Origin: Acidobacteriota bacterium
GTDB taxonomy: Bacteria; Acidobacteriota; Terriglobia; Terriglobales; Acidobacteriaceae
Reading direction: 5' to 3'
NCBI GenBank assembly: GCA_013289795.1
Contig: JABCZH010000011.1
Coordinates: forward strand, 62,001 to 126,000
Length of the DNA: 64,000 nt
Shown here: one piece after another, positions 27,344-37,152 of the stretch
How the letters are laid out: every line of letters starts with the position of its first letter
Numbering within the stretch: position 1 is the stretch's first letter
Made by a program: the position numbers and the translations under genes
Notes under the pieces: generated by a model
What the model was told of the DNA's origin: nothing
Seen by the model: the letters and a program-made list of their open reading frames with translations, nothing else
The model's database searches: none

Positions 27344-28860
27344 CTTTCAAACCCCTCCAACTCCCACTCCAACCTCCACTGCACCGTAGCCCGCTCACTG
27401 CCATCAAGAAACTTCTGACACGCCGCCGAAGGCTTCCCGCCCAGCGGACCCGCACACGCTCCCACCACCCGAAAACTCTTCGCGTCGCTCCATAAACTCG
27501 CACCCGGCAGAAAACTATGCTCAAGCGAAAGCCGAGCCATGCGCTTCAATTCTTTATACGAGATCCCGTACTCCTCCACCGCCCGCAAATATTCATGCGT
27601 CATATCCGACCGCGAAACACCCTCATCATCCGTCGCCAGCGCCACCGGCACTCCATATTTCATATACACCGGCAAAGGATGGTCATCGCCCTTCACCCCA
27701 AGAATCACGTCATTCGACGTCAAACAAATCTCCACCAGCACATTGCGCTCCGCCATCTCCCGCATCAATCCCAACGGATCGCGCTCATTCATCACATCCA
27801 CGCCGTGCCCAATCCGCTCCGCGTGTCCCCGCTCCACCGATTCACGCATATGAAAAGTCAGTCCTTCCGGCGGCACCAGGCCCATCGCCAACTCGCCCGC
27901 ATGCAAGCTGATGTGCACCTTGGGATAAATCTCATGCAGATAATCCAGCATCTTCATGTGCAACTCGAAATCGTGCATCGGCACGTACCAGTCTTCCGGC
28001 ATCACCAGATTCAACCCCACAAATCGCGGGTCCGTGGAAGCCAGCTCGCATCCCAGCAATATCTGCGCAAACACCTGCTCCCGCGCCAGCCCCCGCAGCA
28101 CTTGATAGAGATACCGCACCGTGACCTCGCATCCCGGCTCAGCTTCTCGTGTGCCGCACTTGAGCTGACCGCGCATCTTGCCCTCGTCCTCGGTGAGTTT
28201 TCTGCTGGTTGCAGCTGTAACATCCTTCAATCCGCCAGCCAGCAACTTGTCCCGCAGCTTCGGCAATTCGTCATCCCATCCGACTTTCGCACCCAGTTGC
28301 GCGGCCTGCGCTCCGTCCGCGGTGTGCATCAACTCCAGAAGCTGTAGATGGTCCGCGGCCGCCTGCGCTGCTGTCTCCGCAATCATCTCGGCGGTGTGGT
28401 TGTGTGACGCCAACCCGAACTTGTCGAAGGTCGCAAAAAAGTGATCGTGCCCCGACTCTTCTCCCTGAATCCAGTTCCGCATCGACCAGCCATCCACCAT
28501 CGTGTTGTACAGAACGTGATCGCCATAAGCGCAACTCACCGCCGGCTTGCTCGTGAACTTGTCGCACGAAGCATCGCAAGGCGGCGCGATCATCACCGCC
28601 GTGGTCCGGTCCACGCATAGTCCGTCATCCGCCGCGAAGTCAATCCAGCTTTCGGCATAGATGCTGCCACTAAGATGGTTATGGAGATCGCCGCCCTTGG
28701 GCATCTCCCGCAGGAAGGCCAATGCCGGCAACGGCTGGCTTCTCACCGACTTCAAATAAGCCGCCGTCCGCTCCTCAGCCGTAGCCTTAGGTTGCGCCCC
28801 CGCAACCGCTGGCGAGAGTCCCAAGGCAAGAATCACAATCCAACCCGCAATCCTTCCCAC
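27307..28860 (-). CDS. Secreted adenosine deaminase-like amidohydrolase
   Basis: 517 residues with a signal peptide (1-22, cleavage after AGA). The amidohydrolase metal motif HNH in GDLHNHLSGSIY (near 57), SLHAGE (catalytic Glu), GHGVDV and ATDDEGV (the Asp pair) are all present, matching the adenosine deaminase growth-factor/CECR1-like long branch (about 500 residues) rather than the short bacterial enzymes of 330-350. It converts adenosine to inosine, here outside the cytoplasm. A phosphorylase gene lies downstream on the same strand. The last ten residues are encoded by a heptad repeat and are unlikely to be functional. Confidence 0.88.
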   Translation of the reverse strand: MGRIAGWIVILALGLSPAVAGAQPKATAEERTAAYLKSVRSQPLPALAFLREMPKGGDLHNHLSGSIYAESWIDFAADDGLCVDRTTAVMIAPPCDASCDKFTSKPAVSCAYGDHVLYNTMVDGWSMRNWIQGEESGHDHFFATFDKFGLASHNHTAEMIAETAAQAAADHLQLLELMHTADGAQAAQLGAKVGWDDELPKLRDKLLAGGLKDVTAATSRKLTEDEGKMRGQLKCGTREAEPGCEVTVRYLYQVLRGLAREQVFAQILLGCELASTDPRFVGLNLVMPEDWYVPMHDFELHMKMLDYLHEIYPKVHISLHAGELAMGLVPPEGLTFHMRESVERGHAERIGHGVDVMNERDPLGLMREMAERNVLVEICLTSNDVILGVKGDDHPLPVYMKYGVPVALATDDEGVSRSDMTHEYLRAVEEYGISYKELKRMARLSLEHSFLPGASLWSDAKSFRVVGACAGPLGGKPSAACQKFLDGSERATVQWRLEWELEGFERAISTQHSALSN

Positions 28861-29629
28861 GAATCCCTCCTTAATTCTTAGGAACTCGAAATTGTAACCC
28901 CTCCAGCTATGCTTGGTGGGGCCTTCCCTGAAACCCTTTTCCGAAGCCGTTTCTCCCCGATTTCAACAACTCGCCGCAACCTCCATCCCCACCCTCAATT
29001 CGCTTCTCCTCCCAAACAATCCCCGTCAAGTCCACTTTCGTAGGTATTGCGGCCTCCATCTGCACAACCTTCGCTGCACCCCCCTGTGAACCGCCTGCAC
29101 TCCGCTGAATTGCAAGCACATGCAGCCGCGTATTTTCTATTGACTGCATAAATAGAAGGAGTAAAACCAATCTCGTTCTTTGACAACTTCTAAAGTTTTT
29201 CCGGTTGGTGCGGCGTCCGGGGCTCGAGCCCAGTCACTCTCTGCATCGCAAGATGACGGGGAGAAGGCAGGCAAGGGTCTATAGCAAAGTGCTGGTCGAG
29301 GAGAACAGGAAGATCTGTCGGAGGCAAGATAGAGTCCCGAGGCGTTGGGTTGATTTGTCCAGTTGGCGGTAAGCCCGGAGCCCGAGCTAATGATCGCGCA
29401 TCGCAACCCGCAAGGGATGCCGTGAGAGCAGGTCAGGCAAGGGTCTAAAGCGAGCTACTGGCTGAGAGGAATGATCCCAACACCACCTCGGGACTCTTAA
29501 TTTGTTTGCAGTAGCCCGGGGCCGGTAGCTGGAGGCTTGGAGCTAGGTCTCCCCCAAATGAGAATGGCTCTGACGCCCTGCGCCACGAGTCGCTAGCTTC
29601 CGCGCTGCTAGCTACCCGCCACGGGCTAC
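28861..29629. other. 769-base gap with imperfect repeats, no confident gene
   Basis: A weak minus-strand frame at 28907-29170 (87 residues, no start signal and no family) is the only coding candidate. AGGCAAGGGTCTA followed by an AGC-rich stretch occurs twice (near 29268 and 29448), so part of the gap may be a decayed duplication. GCTAGCTTCC/GCTAGCTACC-type heptad-like units occur near 29530-29630. No tRNA or terminator was identified. Confidence 0.45.
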
Positions 29630-30310
29630 CTACGGTTCCCCTACCACCTCCGACCTTTCTTTTGGAACCAGCCGCGCCCGGAAAATCGTCGACGTACCCG
29701 ACTCTCCCACCGCATCCACATTCACCTGGTAGCTTCCAGGCGGCAAATTTTCTCCGAATGGAATCTCCATGGACATGGTGTTCGGCTTCATCGGAAAGCG
29801 TTGATACCCAAGCGCAGTCGCACGCCCATTGTCATCCACTGCCACCGCAATAAATGTCAGATCAAAATCCTTGTCGGTCTGGTTTGAGGCTAATACGCTG
29901 CCCTCAACCCGCTTCCCATTAACCGCCGGATATTTCCCCCACTCTAAAAGCAGCCCCGCCAAAATCGTTAGAGTCAACTTCTTATGCTGCTCGTAGCCAG
30001 GACTGCTGCTGTCCCGCACCGTCACCGTGAAGTCAAACGTACCGACTTCCGTTGGAACTCCGTGCAGAACTCCATCGGAATGAAAATCAACGCCCGCCGG
30101 CAGCTTCCCGTCCGTAATCTCCCACGTGTAGGGCGCGCCTCCGCCGTGAGCCAGCAAGTGAACTTCATACCTCTGCCCGGCAAATCCCTTCGGAAGCCCA
30201 TCGACGCGAATCGTCAGCGGGTCCACTGGAGCCCCGCCCTGCTGCGCCGCGCAGATCCCGCCGAGCGCCAGTCCCAGCAAGCCAATCCAAATTGCCTTTC
30301 GACCCATCAC
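29630..30310 (-). CDS. Secreted protein with putative Ig (He_PIG-type) domain
   Basis: 226 residues. A signal peptide (1-22, cleavage after CAA) is followed by an immunoglobulin-like putative Ig domain (about 33-117): YTWEITDGKLPAGVDFHSDG followed by GTFDFTVTVRDSSSPG is the typical signature. A second all-beta domain (about 125-220) has GKRVEGSVLASNQTDKDFDL, with no recognised family. Such domains occur in secreted adhesion-like proteins. The start codon overlaps the stop of the hydrolase gene by four bases (30307-30310), so both are translated from the same transcript. Role unknown. Confidence 0.8.
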   Translation of the reverse strand: MMGRKAIWIGLLGLALGGICAAQQGGAPVDPLTIRVDGLPKGFAGQRYEVHLLAHGGGAPYTWEITDGKLPAGVDFHSDGVLHGVPTEVGTFDFTVTVRDSSSPGYEQHKKLTLTILAGLLLEWGKYPAVNGKRVEGSVLASNQTDKDFDLTFIAVAVDDNGRATALGYQRFPMKPNTMSMEIPFGENLPPGSYQVNVDAVGESGTSTIFRARLVPKERSEVVGEP

Positions 30311-31290
30311 CTCACCCCGCCCCCCAGGAACTCATCCACTGCCTTGATGAACATTCCCGTCTGGTCCACAAACGTCATATGCCCCGAATTTGGCAGCACC
30401 ACCATCTTCGAACCCGCAATCTTCTCATGCATCGCCTGCGACAACGCCGGCTCGCACTCATCATGCTCACCCACCACCATCAGCGTCGGCACTTTAATCG
30501 CCGCCAACCGGTCCGTGTACTCCACCGACTTCAAATTTCCATCAATAATGAACTCCCCATGCTCGCCCCACATCTCGCGATACAGGTCCCATGCCTCTCC
30601 CAGCGCCGTCGGATCATAATTCGGGTCCGGCCGGTTGTGATACACATACGGAAAATATCCCTCGCCCCACGCCGCAATCATGTATTCGTTGCTGTAGCGG
30701 TTCTTCTCGTAATCCTTGCCGCGAAAAAGCCCCTGGGCTTCCAGGCGGTCAATCCGCTCCCGCAGCTCCGGCGCCATGTTCTGTTTCATGCGCACGAAAA
30801 CCTGGTTCATCGCCGCCGAACTAGACCATGTGCTAGCCAGTATTAAGTGACTCAAATTGTGCTGATACTTCAGCGCATAAGCCTGTGCCAAAGCTCCGCC
30901 ATAAGAATGACCGAGCAAGTCGATCTTCCCCAATCCCAGCCCCTGGCGCACTCCTTCCACGTCCTCCACCATGTTTTCGATGGTGTAAGCCGCCCGGTCC
31001 TCCAGCTTTTGCGATTTCCCCGAGCCCCGCTCATCAATAAAGATGATCTTGTGATGCCGCGCCAGCGGCAGCAAATAAGGCAGGAAATAATCGTGCGTCG
31101 ATCCCGGTCCGCCATGCAGAATTAACAGGGGCTCCCCGCGACCCATCATCGTGTAATAAATCATTATCCCGTTCGCATCCACGAAGCCGTCCTGCACGGG
31201 ATAAACCTGATCAGTTTGAGCAGCCGAGAAAAGAGCCACCGAACAACCCGCAGCCAGAACCAGTAAACGTATGACGATTGAAGTTTTCAT
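30307..31290 (-). CDS. Alpha/beta hydrolase, proline iminopeptidase-like, with signal peptide
   Basis: 327 residues. A signal peptide (1-24) precedes the fold. HGGPGSTHDYFLPYLLPLA and DERGSGKSQ are the proline iminopeptidase signatures, the nucleophile elbow GHSYGGALAQAYA holds the catalytic Ser, the acid is in VVGEHDECEP and the His in NSGHMTFVDQ. Family S33 enzymes remove N-terminal proline from peptides, but many homologs are esterases. It is translationally coupled to the Ig-domain gene. Export suggests use of extracellular peptides or esters. Confidence 0.88.
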   Translation of the reverse strand: MKTSIVIRLLVLAAGCSVALFSAAQTDQVYPVQDGFVDANGIMIYYTMMGRGEPLLILHGGPGSTHDYFLPYLLPLARHHKIIFIDERGSGKSQKLEDRAAYTIENMVEDVEGVRQGLGLGKIDLLGHSYGGALAQAYALKYQHNLSHLILASTWSSSAAMNQVFVRMKQNMAPELRERIDRLEAQGLFRGKDYEKNRYSNEYMIAAWGEGYFPYVYHNRPDPNYDPTALGEAWDLYREMWGEHGEFIIDGNLKSVEYTDRLAAIKVPTLMVVGEHDECEPALSQAMHEKIAGSKMVVLPNSGHMTFVDQTGMFIKAVDEFLGGGVR

Positions 31291-31332
31291 GATCTCGCCA
31301 TCCTAGCCTGTTGGCCAGCGGCGAGCAATCGG

Positions 31333-31398
31333 CAGAAACCAAGAACCAGAAACTGAGAACAGAGAACTGAGAACTGCACCTAGAAACTAGAAACTGTT
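31333..31398. repeat. Heptad repeat, GAGAACT/AGAAACT family
   Basis: AGAAACC, AAGAACC, AGAAACT, GAGAACA, GAGAACT, GAGAACT, GCACCTA, GAAACTA and GAAACTG follow one another in strict 7-base register between two minus-strand genes. Confidence 0.75.
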
Positions 31399-31409
31399 TC
31401 CCCTACCCG

Positions 31410-32603
31410 CTAACGAGCCTGCCAGCCAGGCACCGCGTACCCTGGAAGCGCCCGCGGAACTCGCCCTGCTGGTGGGTGAACAACCGAAGTTTTAGAAGTC
31501 CTTCCGCCGCTCGAAGCCCACGGCGGACGCGGCACGTACCGGCTCATCGCCCACTGCGTTGGTTCCGGCTTCGACTCACGCGCCGATGCTCCGGCATCGG
31601 GAGACGCTCTCAAAACTGCATGACCGGATGTCACGCCAGAGTTCGAAGCCACAAAACCCTGCGGAGACCGAGCCTCCGGTTGCGTCGGCTTATCGTCGGA
31701 GCCGAAAGGTATCCCTGCGGAAGGTTTGCTCGCCGTCTTCTCCCAAACACCATCTCCCACACCTTGTATCTTGTGCTTCGTCGACTTATTCCCTTCCACC
31801 GAGCTCGGCGCATCACGCCCCGTCTGGCTTTCTGACTTATGCAGAGCCGCTTCTTGTCCATCAACCGCAGGAAAAGCAGCCGGCGGATTCGCTCCGCTGA
31901 CCGTCGCCGACGCAACCGCTCCAGCCGTGCCACTCGCCGGCTGATCGCCACTGCGCCCAGCCACGCTGGTCCCGGCAGCCGCTTCAGTCCCGGATACGCC
32001 AGAACCCGCGCGCGCATCTGCATCCGCCGCCTCACTCAATTCAGCCCGCTTCAACTCAGCCTTTCGCGTCGAAGCCGACAACTGATTTCGCGCCGCCGAT
32101 TTCAGATACCGAAAGAATCGCGGCTGTCCACGCTCCTGCCAATAGGGTGAATCATAAAATTCCATCCCGCGCCCCGAACGCATCGCACTAAAGAACGAAT
32201 GCTGCACCGGACTAATCACGATTCCCACATGTCCACGCCACACCACCAGATCCCCCGGCTGCGGATGTATAACCCGCCGAAACTCTTTAGTCCCTCGGTA
32301 AAGCTGTGTGGAATTCGCGTATGCGTAGGTAAAGCCCGCCCGCTCATAGATTTCGTGTACCAGGTTTGAGCAATCGGCGTTGGCATCCGTGTGGCGCGAT
32401 TCCAGCGCCGCGCCAATGATCGTCAGACCCTGATCTGAACTCACCAGCCACGGCGCAATCGCATCAGCCTCACCAATGGTTCGCCGCTCCGTCCTTGAAC
32501 TTCCCGCCTTCTGTCGTTCACCCGACGCACCCGGAACGAGGGCGCACAGTACCAGCAGTAGCCCTACCCTCTCGCAACCCCGGGAATGGATGCCGATTGT
32601 CAT
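31410..32603 (-). CDS. NlpC/P60-type secreted hydrolase with low-complexity tail
   Basis: ATG at 32603 (MTIGIHSRG) gives 397 residues; frames further upstream have no signal. A hydrophobic signal segment occupies about residues 12-30. The catalytic domain (about 60-180) has DCSNLVHEIYERAG with the nucleophilic Cys, PGDLVVWRGHVGIVIS with the His, as in cell-wall amidases that cut within peptidoglycan peptides. A long region rich in Ser, Ala, Gly and Pro (about 185-397) follows, with no recognised domain, and may tether the enzyme to the wall. It faces the hypothetical secreted protein 32784 divergently. Confidence 0.75.
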   Translation of the reverse strand: MTIGIHSRGCERVGLLLVLCALVPGASGERQKAGSSRTERRTIGEADAIAPWLVSSDQGLTIIGAALESRHTDANADCSNLVHEIYERAGFTYAYANSTQLYRGTKEFRRVIHPQPGDLVVWRGHVGIVISPVQHSFFSAMRSGRGMEFYDSPYWQERGQPRFFRYLKSAARNQLSASTRKAELKRAELSEAADADARAGSGVSGTEAAAGTSVAGRSGDQPASGTAGAVASATVSGANPPAAFPAVDGQEAALHKSESQTGRDAPSSVEGNKSTKHKIQGVGDGVWEKTASKPSAGIPFGSDDKPTQPEARSPQGFVASNSGVTSGHAVLRASPDAGASARESKPEPTQWAMSRYVPRPPWASSGGRTSKTSVVHPPAGRVPRALPGYAVPGWQAR

Positions 32604-32783
32604 GACAAAGCTAAGGTCTAGTTCGCCATAAGCACCCTCGAACCCCCGCGTGGTGGAAAAGTTTCGCTTCTTTCTTGAGACAATTTCTCCCCTTGCCTTT
32701 GCCCGTTCCTGTGCTACACTCCCCTCCATCCAGGGGTCGCTGGATATGGGGCGTGCTCCTTACGAAGTCACTTAGGAGTCGCC

Positions 32784-33731
32784 ATGCCCCGCAAATCCCT
32801 TGCACTAGCGCTAATGCTTCTCGCCGTCTCGGTCGCAGCCCACGCTGCTATCCGCGACATCATTCCCGCAGGCACCATTCTGACGTGCACCTTGAATGAG
32901 CCTAACTTCTCATCGAAAACCGCCATGGTCGGCGACCCGGTCCTCTGTCACCTCGGGCCTCTGGGCACTTTCGGCCACTCCGCGTTCCCGCGCGGCGCCA
33001 TGCTGGGCGGGCATTTGCAAGACTACAAAGATCCCGGCCACTTCGTCGGCAAAGGCTCGCTCGGACTCGAATTCGACCGTCTGGTTTTGCCCGGAGCCGA
33101 AACCCTGCCTTTGTCCGCAAAGGTAATTGCCGCTCCTCACATGAAGGTTGATCGCCAAGGCGAGATTCAAGGCAAGGGTCATCCCAAGCGCGACGTAGTT
33201 GAATGGATGATTCCCGTCCTCTGGCCGCTCAAAGTCATCACGCTCCCCTTCCGCGGTCCCTACCCCGCGCTGAAAGGAGAAACGCGGCTCTCGCTTCGTC
33301 TGATGGAAGACGTCGAAGTGCCGTTCCCGGTCGCCCGAAACCTCGTCCCCGCGCCGCCCTGGGCCAGCCCGAGCAGCTACCGCGGTTCCTACGACTCGTC
33401 GGGCTATAGCGCGACCAGGCCCGTCTCCGCTTCGTCGCGAGATCAGTCTCCCACCGTGAAGCCAGCTGTTTACACTTCAAGCAGCCAACCGGCCGCACAG
33501 ATTTCCACGCAGCCGAACACTGAGTCGCCGATGACCATCATCGCGCTGAAGAGTGGCGCTGCCATTGTGGCCAGCCAATACTGGCTGCAAGGCGGAGCCA
33601 TGCACTGTCTCTCAACCAGCGGCGAACAGAAGCTTCCGCTGGAGCAAGTTGACCTCTACCGCACCATGAGCTTGAACCATGAACGCAACGTGGAATTCGT
33701 CCTGCAATCCCGGGACACGGTAGAGCAGTAG
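32784..33731 (+). CDS. Secreted hypothetical protein
   Basis: 315 residues with a signal peptide (MPRKSLALALMLLAVSVA, cleavage near AHAA). The start has a GGAG site about 6 bases upstream. The N-terminal half has GTILTCTLNEPNFSS and LSLRLMEDVEVPFPVARN, and the middle is low-complexity Ser/Pro-rich (about 190-250). The C-terminal 50 residues (IIALKSGAAIVASQYWLQGG) resemble a small beta domain. It looks like an envelope protein conserved in Acidobacteria, but I cannot assign a family. Confidence 0.65.
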   Translation: MPRKSLALALMLLAVSVAAHAAIRDIIPAGTILTCTLNEPNFSSKTAMVGDPVLCHLGPLGTFGHSAFPRGAMLGGHLQDYKDPGHFVGKGSLGLEFDRLVLPGAETLPLSAKVIAAPHMKVDRQGEIQGKGHPKRDVVEWMIPVLWPLKVITLPFRGPYPALKGETRLSLRLMEDVEVPFPVARNLVPAPPWASPSSYRGSYDSSGYSATRPVSASSRDQSPTVKPAVYTSSSQPAAQISTQPNTESPMTIIALKSGAAIVASQYWLQGGAMHCLSTSGEQKLPLEQVDLYRTMSLNHERNVEFVLQSRDTVEQ

Positions 33732-33894
33732 CTTCGTTTGGAGGGCGCGCGGGTTCCGCGCTCGCTTCGACTCTCGCGGGTGCCCCGTCCAGGCAGGTGT
33801 TGCTTGGGCGGGGATCTTTCTACACTCGCGTGGGGCGGACACTCTTGTCCGTGGATCGCCACGGTCCACGTAGGTGCAGAAGCGCATGGCCCTC

Positions 33895-33955
33895 TGTCAT
33901 CCTGAGCGAGTCGAAGAGCCTGCCCTGAGCGAAGCCGAAGGGACCCCATGCCTGT
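33895..33955. repeat. TCATCCTGAGC-type dispersed repeat
   Basis: Contains TCATCCTGAGCGAGTCGAAG followed by a CCTGAGCGAAGCCGAAGGGA core. Related copies occur at about 62940-63002, 63132-63185 and 63295-63385. This type of sequence is common between genes in acidobacterial genomes. Confidence 0.7.
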
Positions 33956-34048
33956 CGCGTTCCGTGTCGAACCCGGCAAGGCGTTCTCGCCAAGCTGCCG
34001 ACCGTGCGGTGAGAAACAACCCGGCGAGAACTACCCTAGCGACGTCGA

Positions 34049-34165
34049 TTCAGCCGCGGAGCGGCGTCAGAATGCAGCCCACGGCGTAAGCCGTGGGTCC
34101 GAAAGTCAAAGACGATCAAGCTCCGGAGGAGCGAAAGAAATAGCGTCGGGGCCTCAGGCCCGTCT
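34049..34165. repeat. Multi-hairpin intergenic repeat (CCCACGGC...GCCGTGGG family)
   Basis: Several short inverted repeats in a row: CAGCCGCGGAGCGGC, CCCACGGCGTAAGCCGTGGG and CTCCGGAGGAG. A second copy of the block stands at 41524-41720 before nrdJ. The region 33732-34153 contains no gene. Confidence 0.7.
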
Positions 34166-36694
34166 CTCACTCCCCAAAACTTCCCTAACTTTCCGCGACA
34201 GCATCTGCAGAGTAAAAGGCTTTTGCAGAAACGCCGTCCCCGCTTCCAGCACCCCTTCATGCACAATCGCGTCTTCGGTGTATCCCGAGAGATACAGCAC
34301 CTTGGTCTGCGGATGCGTCGCGCACAGCCGCGCCGAAAGCTCGCGTCCGCTCATGCCCGGCATCACGACATCGGTGATCAGCATGTGGATCGGCTCCGCG
34401 TGATGTGTCACAATCTGCAACGCCGCTTCGCCGTTTTCCGCTTCCAGAACGTTATATCCCCTCAGTTCCAGAGTCTCGCGCACCAGTTGCCTCACCGATT
34501 CTTCGTCTTCCACCAGCAACACCGTTTCCGATCCCCCATGCTGCGGCTGGCTGATCCGCACCGTCCCCACCGGCTCCGCCGATTCTTCCACCCGCGGCAG
34601 ATAGATACGGAACGTCGTCCCATGTCCCAACTCGCTCTGCACCAGCACGTAGCCGCCACTCTGCTTGATGATTCCGTAAACCGTCGATAGCCCCAGCCCC
34701 GTCCCTTTGCCTTTTTCTTTCGTCGTAAAGAAAGGCTCAAAGATTCGGGCCTGCGTCTCTTTATCCATCCCATGCCCGTTATCGCTGACCGAAAGCATGA
34801 CGTAAGCGCCAGGCTGTATGTAGCTGTACTCCCGCCGAAAATCATCACCCCCGAGATTCGCATTCGCGGTTTGGATGGTCAGCTTGCCGCCCTCGCTCAT
34901 CGCGTCCTTCGAATTCACCACCAAATTCATGATGACTTGTTCAATCTGCCCAGCGTCGGCGCGAGTGCGGCCAAGATCGGCAGCCGGCACAGTTTGCAGC
35001 TCGATACTCTCCCCAATCAGCGGCCGCAGCAGCCTCTCCATGTCCGCCATGATCACATTCAAATCCACCACTTTCAGTTCCAGCAGTTGCTTGCGGCTGA
35101 AGGCCAGCAATTGCCGCGTTAGGCTGGCAGCGCGTTCAGTAGCGTGATGAATCGCCTCAATCTTCGGATACAACCCATTGCTCTTGCCAGTGTGTTCCAA
35201 CAACTGCTCGGTATATCCGCCGATCACCATCAGCAGATTATTAAAGTCGTGCGCGACTCCGCCTGCCAACCGCCCCACCGCTTCCATCTTCTGCGCCTGG
35301 CGAAACTGGTTTTCCAGCACTCGTTGCTCGGTCACGTCCTCGGCAATCATTTCGAGAACTTCCGCGCTTTCCTCCGGACGCCGCACTCCCCGCCCACTCA
35401 GCCGCACCGTGATCACTTTCCCGTTCTGCCGCTTCCAGCGCACTTCCATGTTCCCCGGCCCCGTGCCATCGCGGAACTGGCGCATCAGCCGTGACAACTC
35501 CCCCGCATCCACAAACACATCGCGCCTCGGATCCAGCGCCAGCACTTGCTCCGCGGAACCGTATCCCAACATCGCGATCAACGCCGGATTCACATCCAGA
35601 AAAGTTCCTTCCAGGCTCGAGCGATAAATTCCATACACCGCACTCTGCACCACCGACCGATATCTCGCCTCCGACCGCCGCAGCGCCTGCTCATTCCGCT
35701 TGTGCTCCACCGCGCTAGCCACCTGCTGCGACACGAACGTCAGAATGTCTTTTTCCTTCTCCCCAAACCGCACATTCCCCGAATAGCTCTGCACCACCAA
35801 CGCACCAAACGTGTTGCCCCCAACTTTCAGCGGAACTCCCAGCCAATCCAGCGATGGTGCTCCAATCAGCTCCACATCCCCGCGCTCCACCAGCTTCTCA
35901 AAGACCTCGGGAGTGCACAGCAGCGGTTCCCCCGTCCGCAACACATGTTCCGTAAGCCCTTTCCCCAGCTTCTTACGCAAGGGCCGCGGATCCTCATCAT
36001 CCACAAAGTAAGGAAAACTCAACGTCTGGGTTTCGGCATCGTAAAGCGCAACATAGAAATTGCGCGCATACATTAGCTCGGCCACAATGTTGTGCATCGC
36101 GCCATAGAATTGCTGTAAGTCGTCCGGCGAACTGGCTTTTTCCGCGATGCGCAGCAGCGCCGCGCTCAGCGCCTCCGCCCGCTTCTGCTCCGAGATGTCG
36201 CGATACAGCGCGCACACTCCCATCTGCTCGCCGCTCACCACCACCGGCGCGCACGAGATCAGAACATCCACCAGGCTGCCGTCCTTGCGCTGCCGCTTCG
36301 TCTCCAATACCACTTTCTTGCCCTTGGCCAACTCTTCCTGAATCCATCGCGTCTCCGAACTGCGGTCCGGCGGAACGATCAGCTCCTCCAGTGTCCGCCC
36401 CAGCGCTTCTTCCGGACGAAATCCGAATATGCGAGTGAACTCGCTATTCAGCCGGATGATCCGCATCTCCGTATCCAGAATGCTGATCGCTTCCGGCGCG
36501 CACTCCACCAGTTGTTCGAGATAGGCTCCCTGCAGTTCAGCACTTTCGGGGTCGAGGTGGGAACTTCCAGAAACTACGGCGGCCCCGGAACCGGGCGCCG
36601 AGAGTGCCGCAGCATTGTTGTGCAACGCCTCCCGCAGAAATCGCACCCGTACGTGGTCAGCCGACACTGTCGGCCGGGTGATTTTGTCACCCAT
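34154..36694 (-). CDS. Hybrid sensor histidine kinase with two PAS, GAF and receiver domains
   Basis: 846 residues. Order: PAS (about 55-175), GAF (about 190-335), a second PAS (about 345-460), HisKA with RLAGGVAHDFNNLLMVI (His near 482), ATPase with DADQIEQVIMN-like N-box and GTGLGLSTVYG, and a C-terminal receiver with ITDVVMPGMSG (Asp near 775) and the Lys in FLQKPFT. No membrane helices are evident, so sensing is cytoplasmic. The kinase and receiver halves closely resemble the partial protein at 1-1927, which suggests they are paralogs. It lies 94 bases after the PilZ gene on the same strand. The stimulus is unknown. Confidence 0.92.
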   Translation of the reverse strand: MGDKITRPTVSADHVRVRFLREALHNNAAALSAPGSGAAVVSGSSHLDPESAELQGAYLEQLVECAPEAISILDTEMRIIRLNSEFTRIFGFRPEEALGRTLEELIVPPDRSSETRWIQEELAKGKKVVLETKRQRKDGSLVDVLISCAPVVVSGEQMGVCALYRDISEQKRAEALSAALLRIAEKASSPDDLQQFYGAMHNIVAELMYARNFYVALYDAETQTLSFPYFVDDEDPRPLRKKLGKGLTEHVLRTGEPLLCTPEVFEKLVERGDVELIGAPSLDWLGVPLKVGGNTFGALVVQSYSGNVRFGEKEKDILTFVSQQVASAVEHKRNEQALRRSEARYRSVVQSAVYGIYRSSLEGTFLDVNPALIAMLGYGSAEQVLALDPRRDVFVDAGELSRLMRQFRDGTGPGNMEVRWKRQNGKVITVRLSGRGVRRPEESAEVLEMIAEDVTEQRVLENQFRQAQKMEAVGRLAGGVAHDFNNLLMVIGGYTEQLLEHTGKSNGLYPKIEAIHHATERAASLTRQLLAFSRKQLLELKVVDLNVIMADMERLLRPLIGESIELQTVPAADLGRTRADAGQIEQVIMNLVVNSKDAMSEGGKLTIQTANANLGGDDFRREYSYIQPGAYVMLSVSDNGHGMDKETQARIFEPFFTTKEKGKGTGLGLSTVYGIIKQSGGYVLVQSELGHGTTFRIYLPRVEESAEPVGTVRISQPQHGGSETVLLVEDEESVRQLVRETLELRGYNVLEAENGEAALQIVTHHAEPIHMLITDVVMPGMSGRELSARLCATHPQTKVLYLSGYTEDAIVHEGVLEAGTAFLQKPFTLQMLSRKVREVLGSERRA

Positions 36695-36788
36695 CTAACT
36701 CCTCCCCATTGCAAACCAGAGCCAAATCAAGATGTTAGATGGCAGAAGGGCGGCCTAAAAGTTACCGAGGTAATTCCACTGCAGCAAT

Positions 36789-37148
36789 CTACAATTCGTT
36801 CTCCAACATGCCGCACACCCGATGCAGCAACTCCCGCTGTTCCTCATTCAGAGCTAGAAATTCAAATCCATGCCGCAAGCCGTCGCGGTACCGCGCCAGC
36901 GCACGCAACCGCATCGGAACCGACGCCACCGGCAGCGACAGTTCCATGGACACCACTTCACCCGGCTCCACTTCCCCCGTCAGCGTTGCCCCAATCCCGT
37001 CCTCTCCCAGCTCCGTCGATCGTCCCCACATCGACGCCGATCCGCCCCGCCGGAACACTTCCACCGAAACTCGAATGTCCGCCGGATAACGAGGGAAACG
37101 CCTCGGATTCGGCGCCGAAGCACTCGGGTTGGGTACGCAGTCGTCCAT
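36789..37148 (-). CDS. PilZ-domain protein
   Basis: 119 residues. The PilZ start RRFPRYPADIRV (the RxxxR c-di-GMP-binding pattern, here RRFPR) and the beta-barrel segments ELGEDGIGATL and LPVASVPMRLRALARYR are visible. PilZ proteins bind cyclic di-GMP and change motility, attachment or exopolysaccharide. It begins four bases after the preceding PstS-like gene ends and precedes the hybrid kinase, so the three may form an operon. The effector partner cannot be told from sequence. Confidence 0.85.
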   Translation of the reverse strand: MDDCVPNPSASAPNPRRFPRYPADIRVSVEVFRRGGSASMWGRSTELGEDGIGATLTGEVEPGEVVSMELSLPVASVPMRLRALARYRDGLRHGFEFLALNEEQRELLHRVCGMLENEL

Positions 37149-37152
37149 TCCG

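Noticed and set aside
28907-29170. Minus-strand frame of 87 codons (MVLLLLFMQS...)
   Set aside because: No clear ribosome site, no family, and the region around has imperfect repeats. Possible remnant only.
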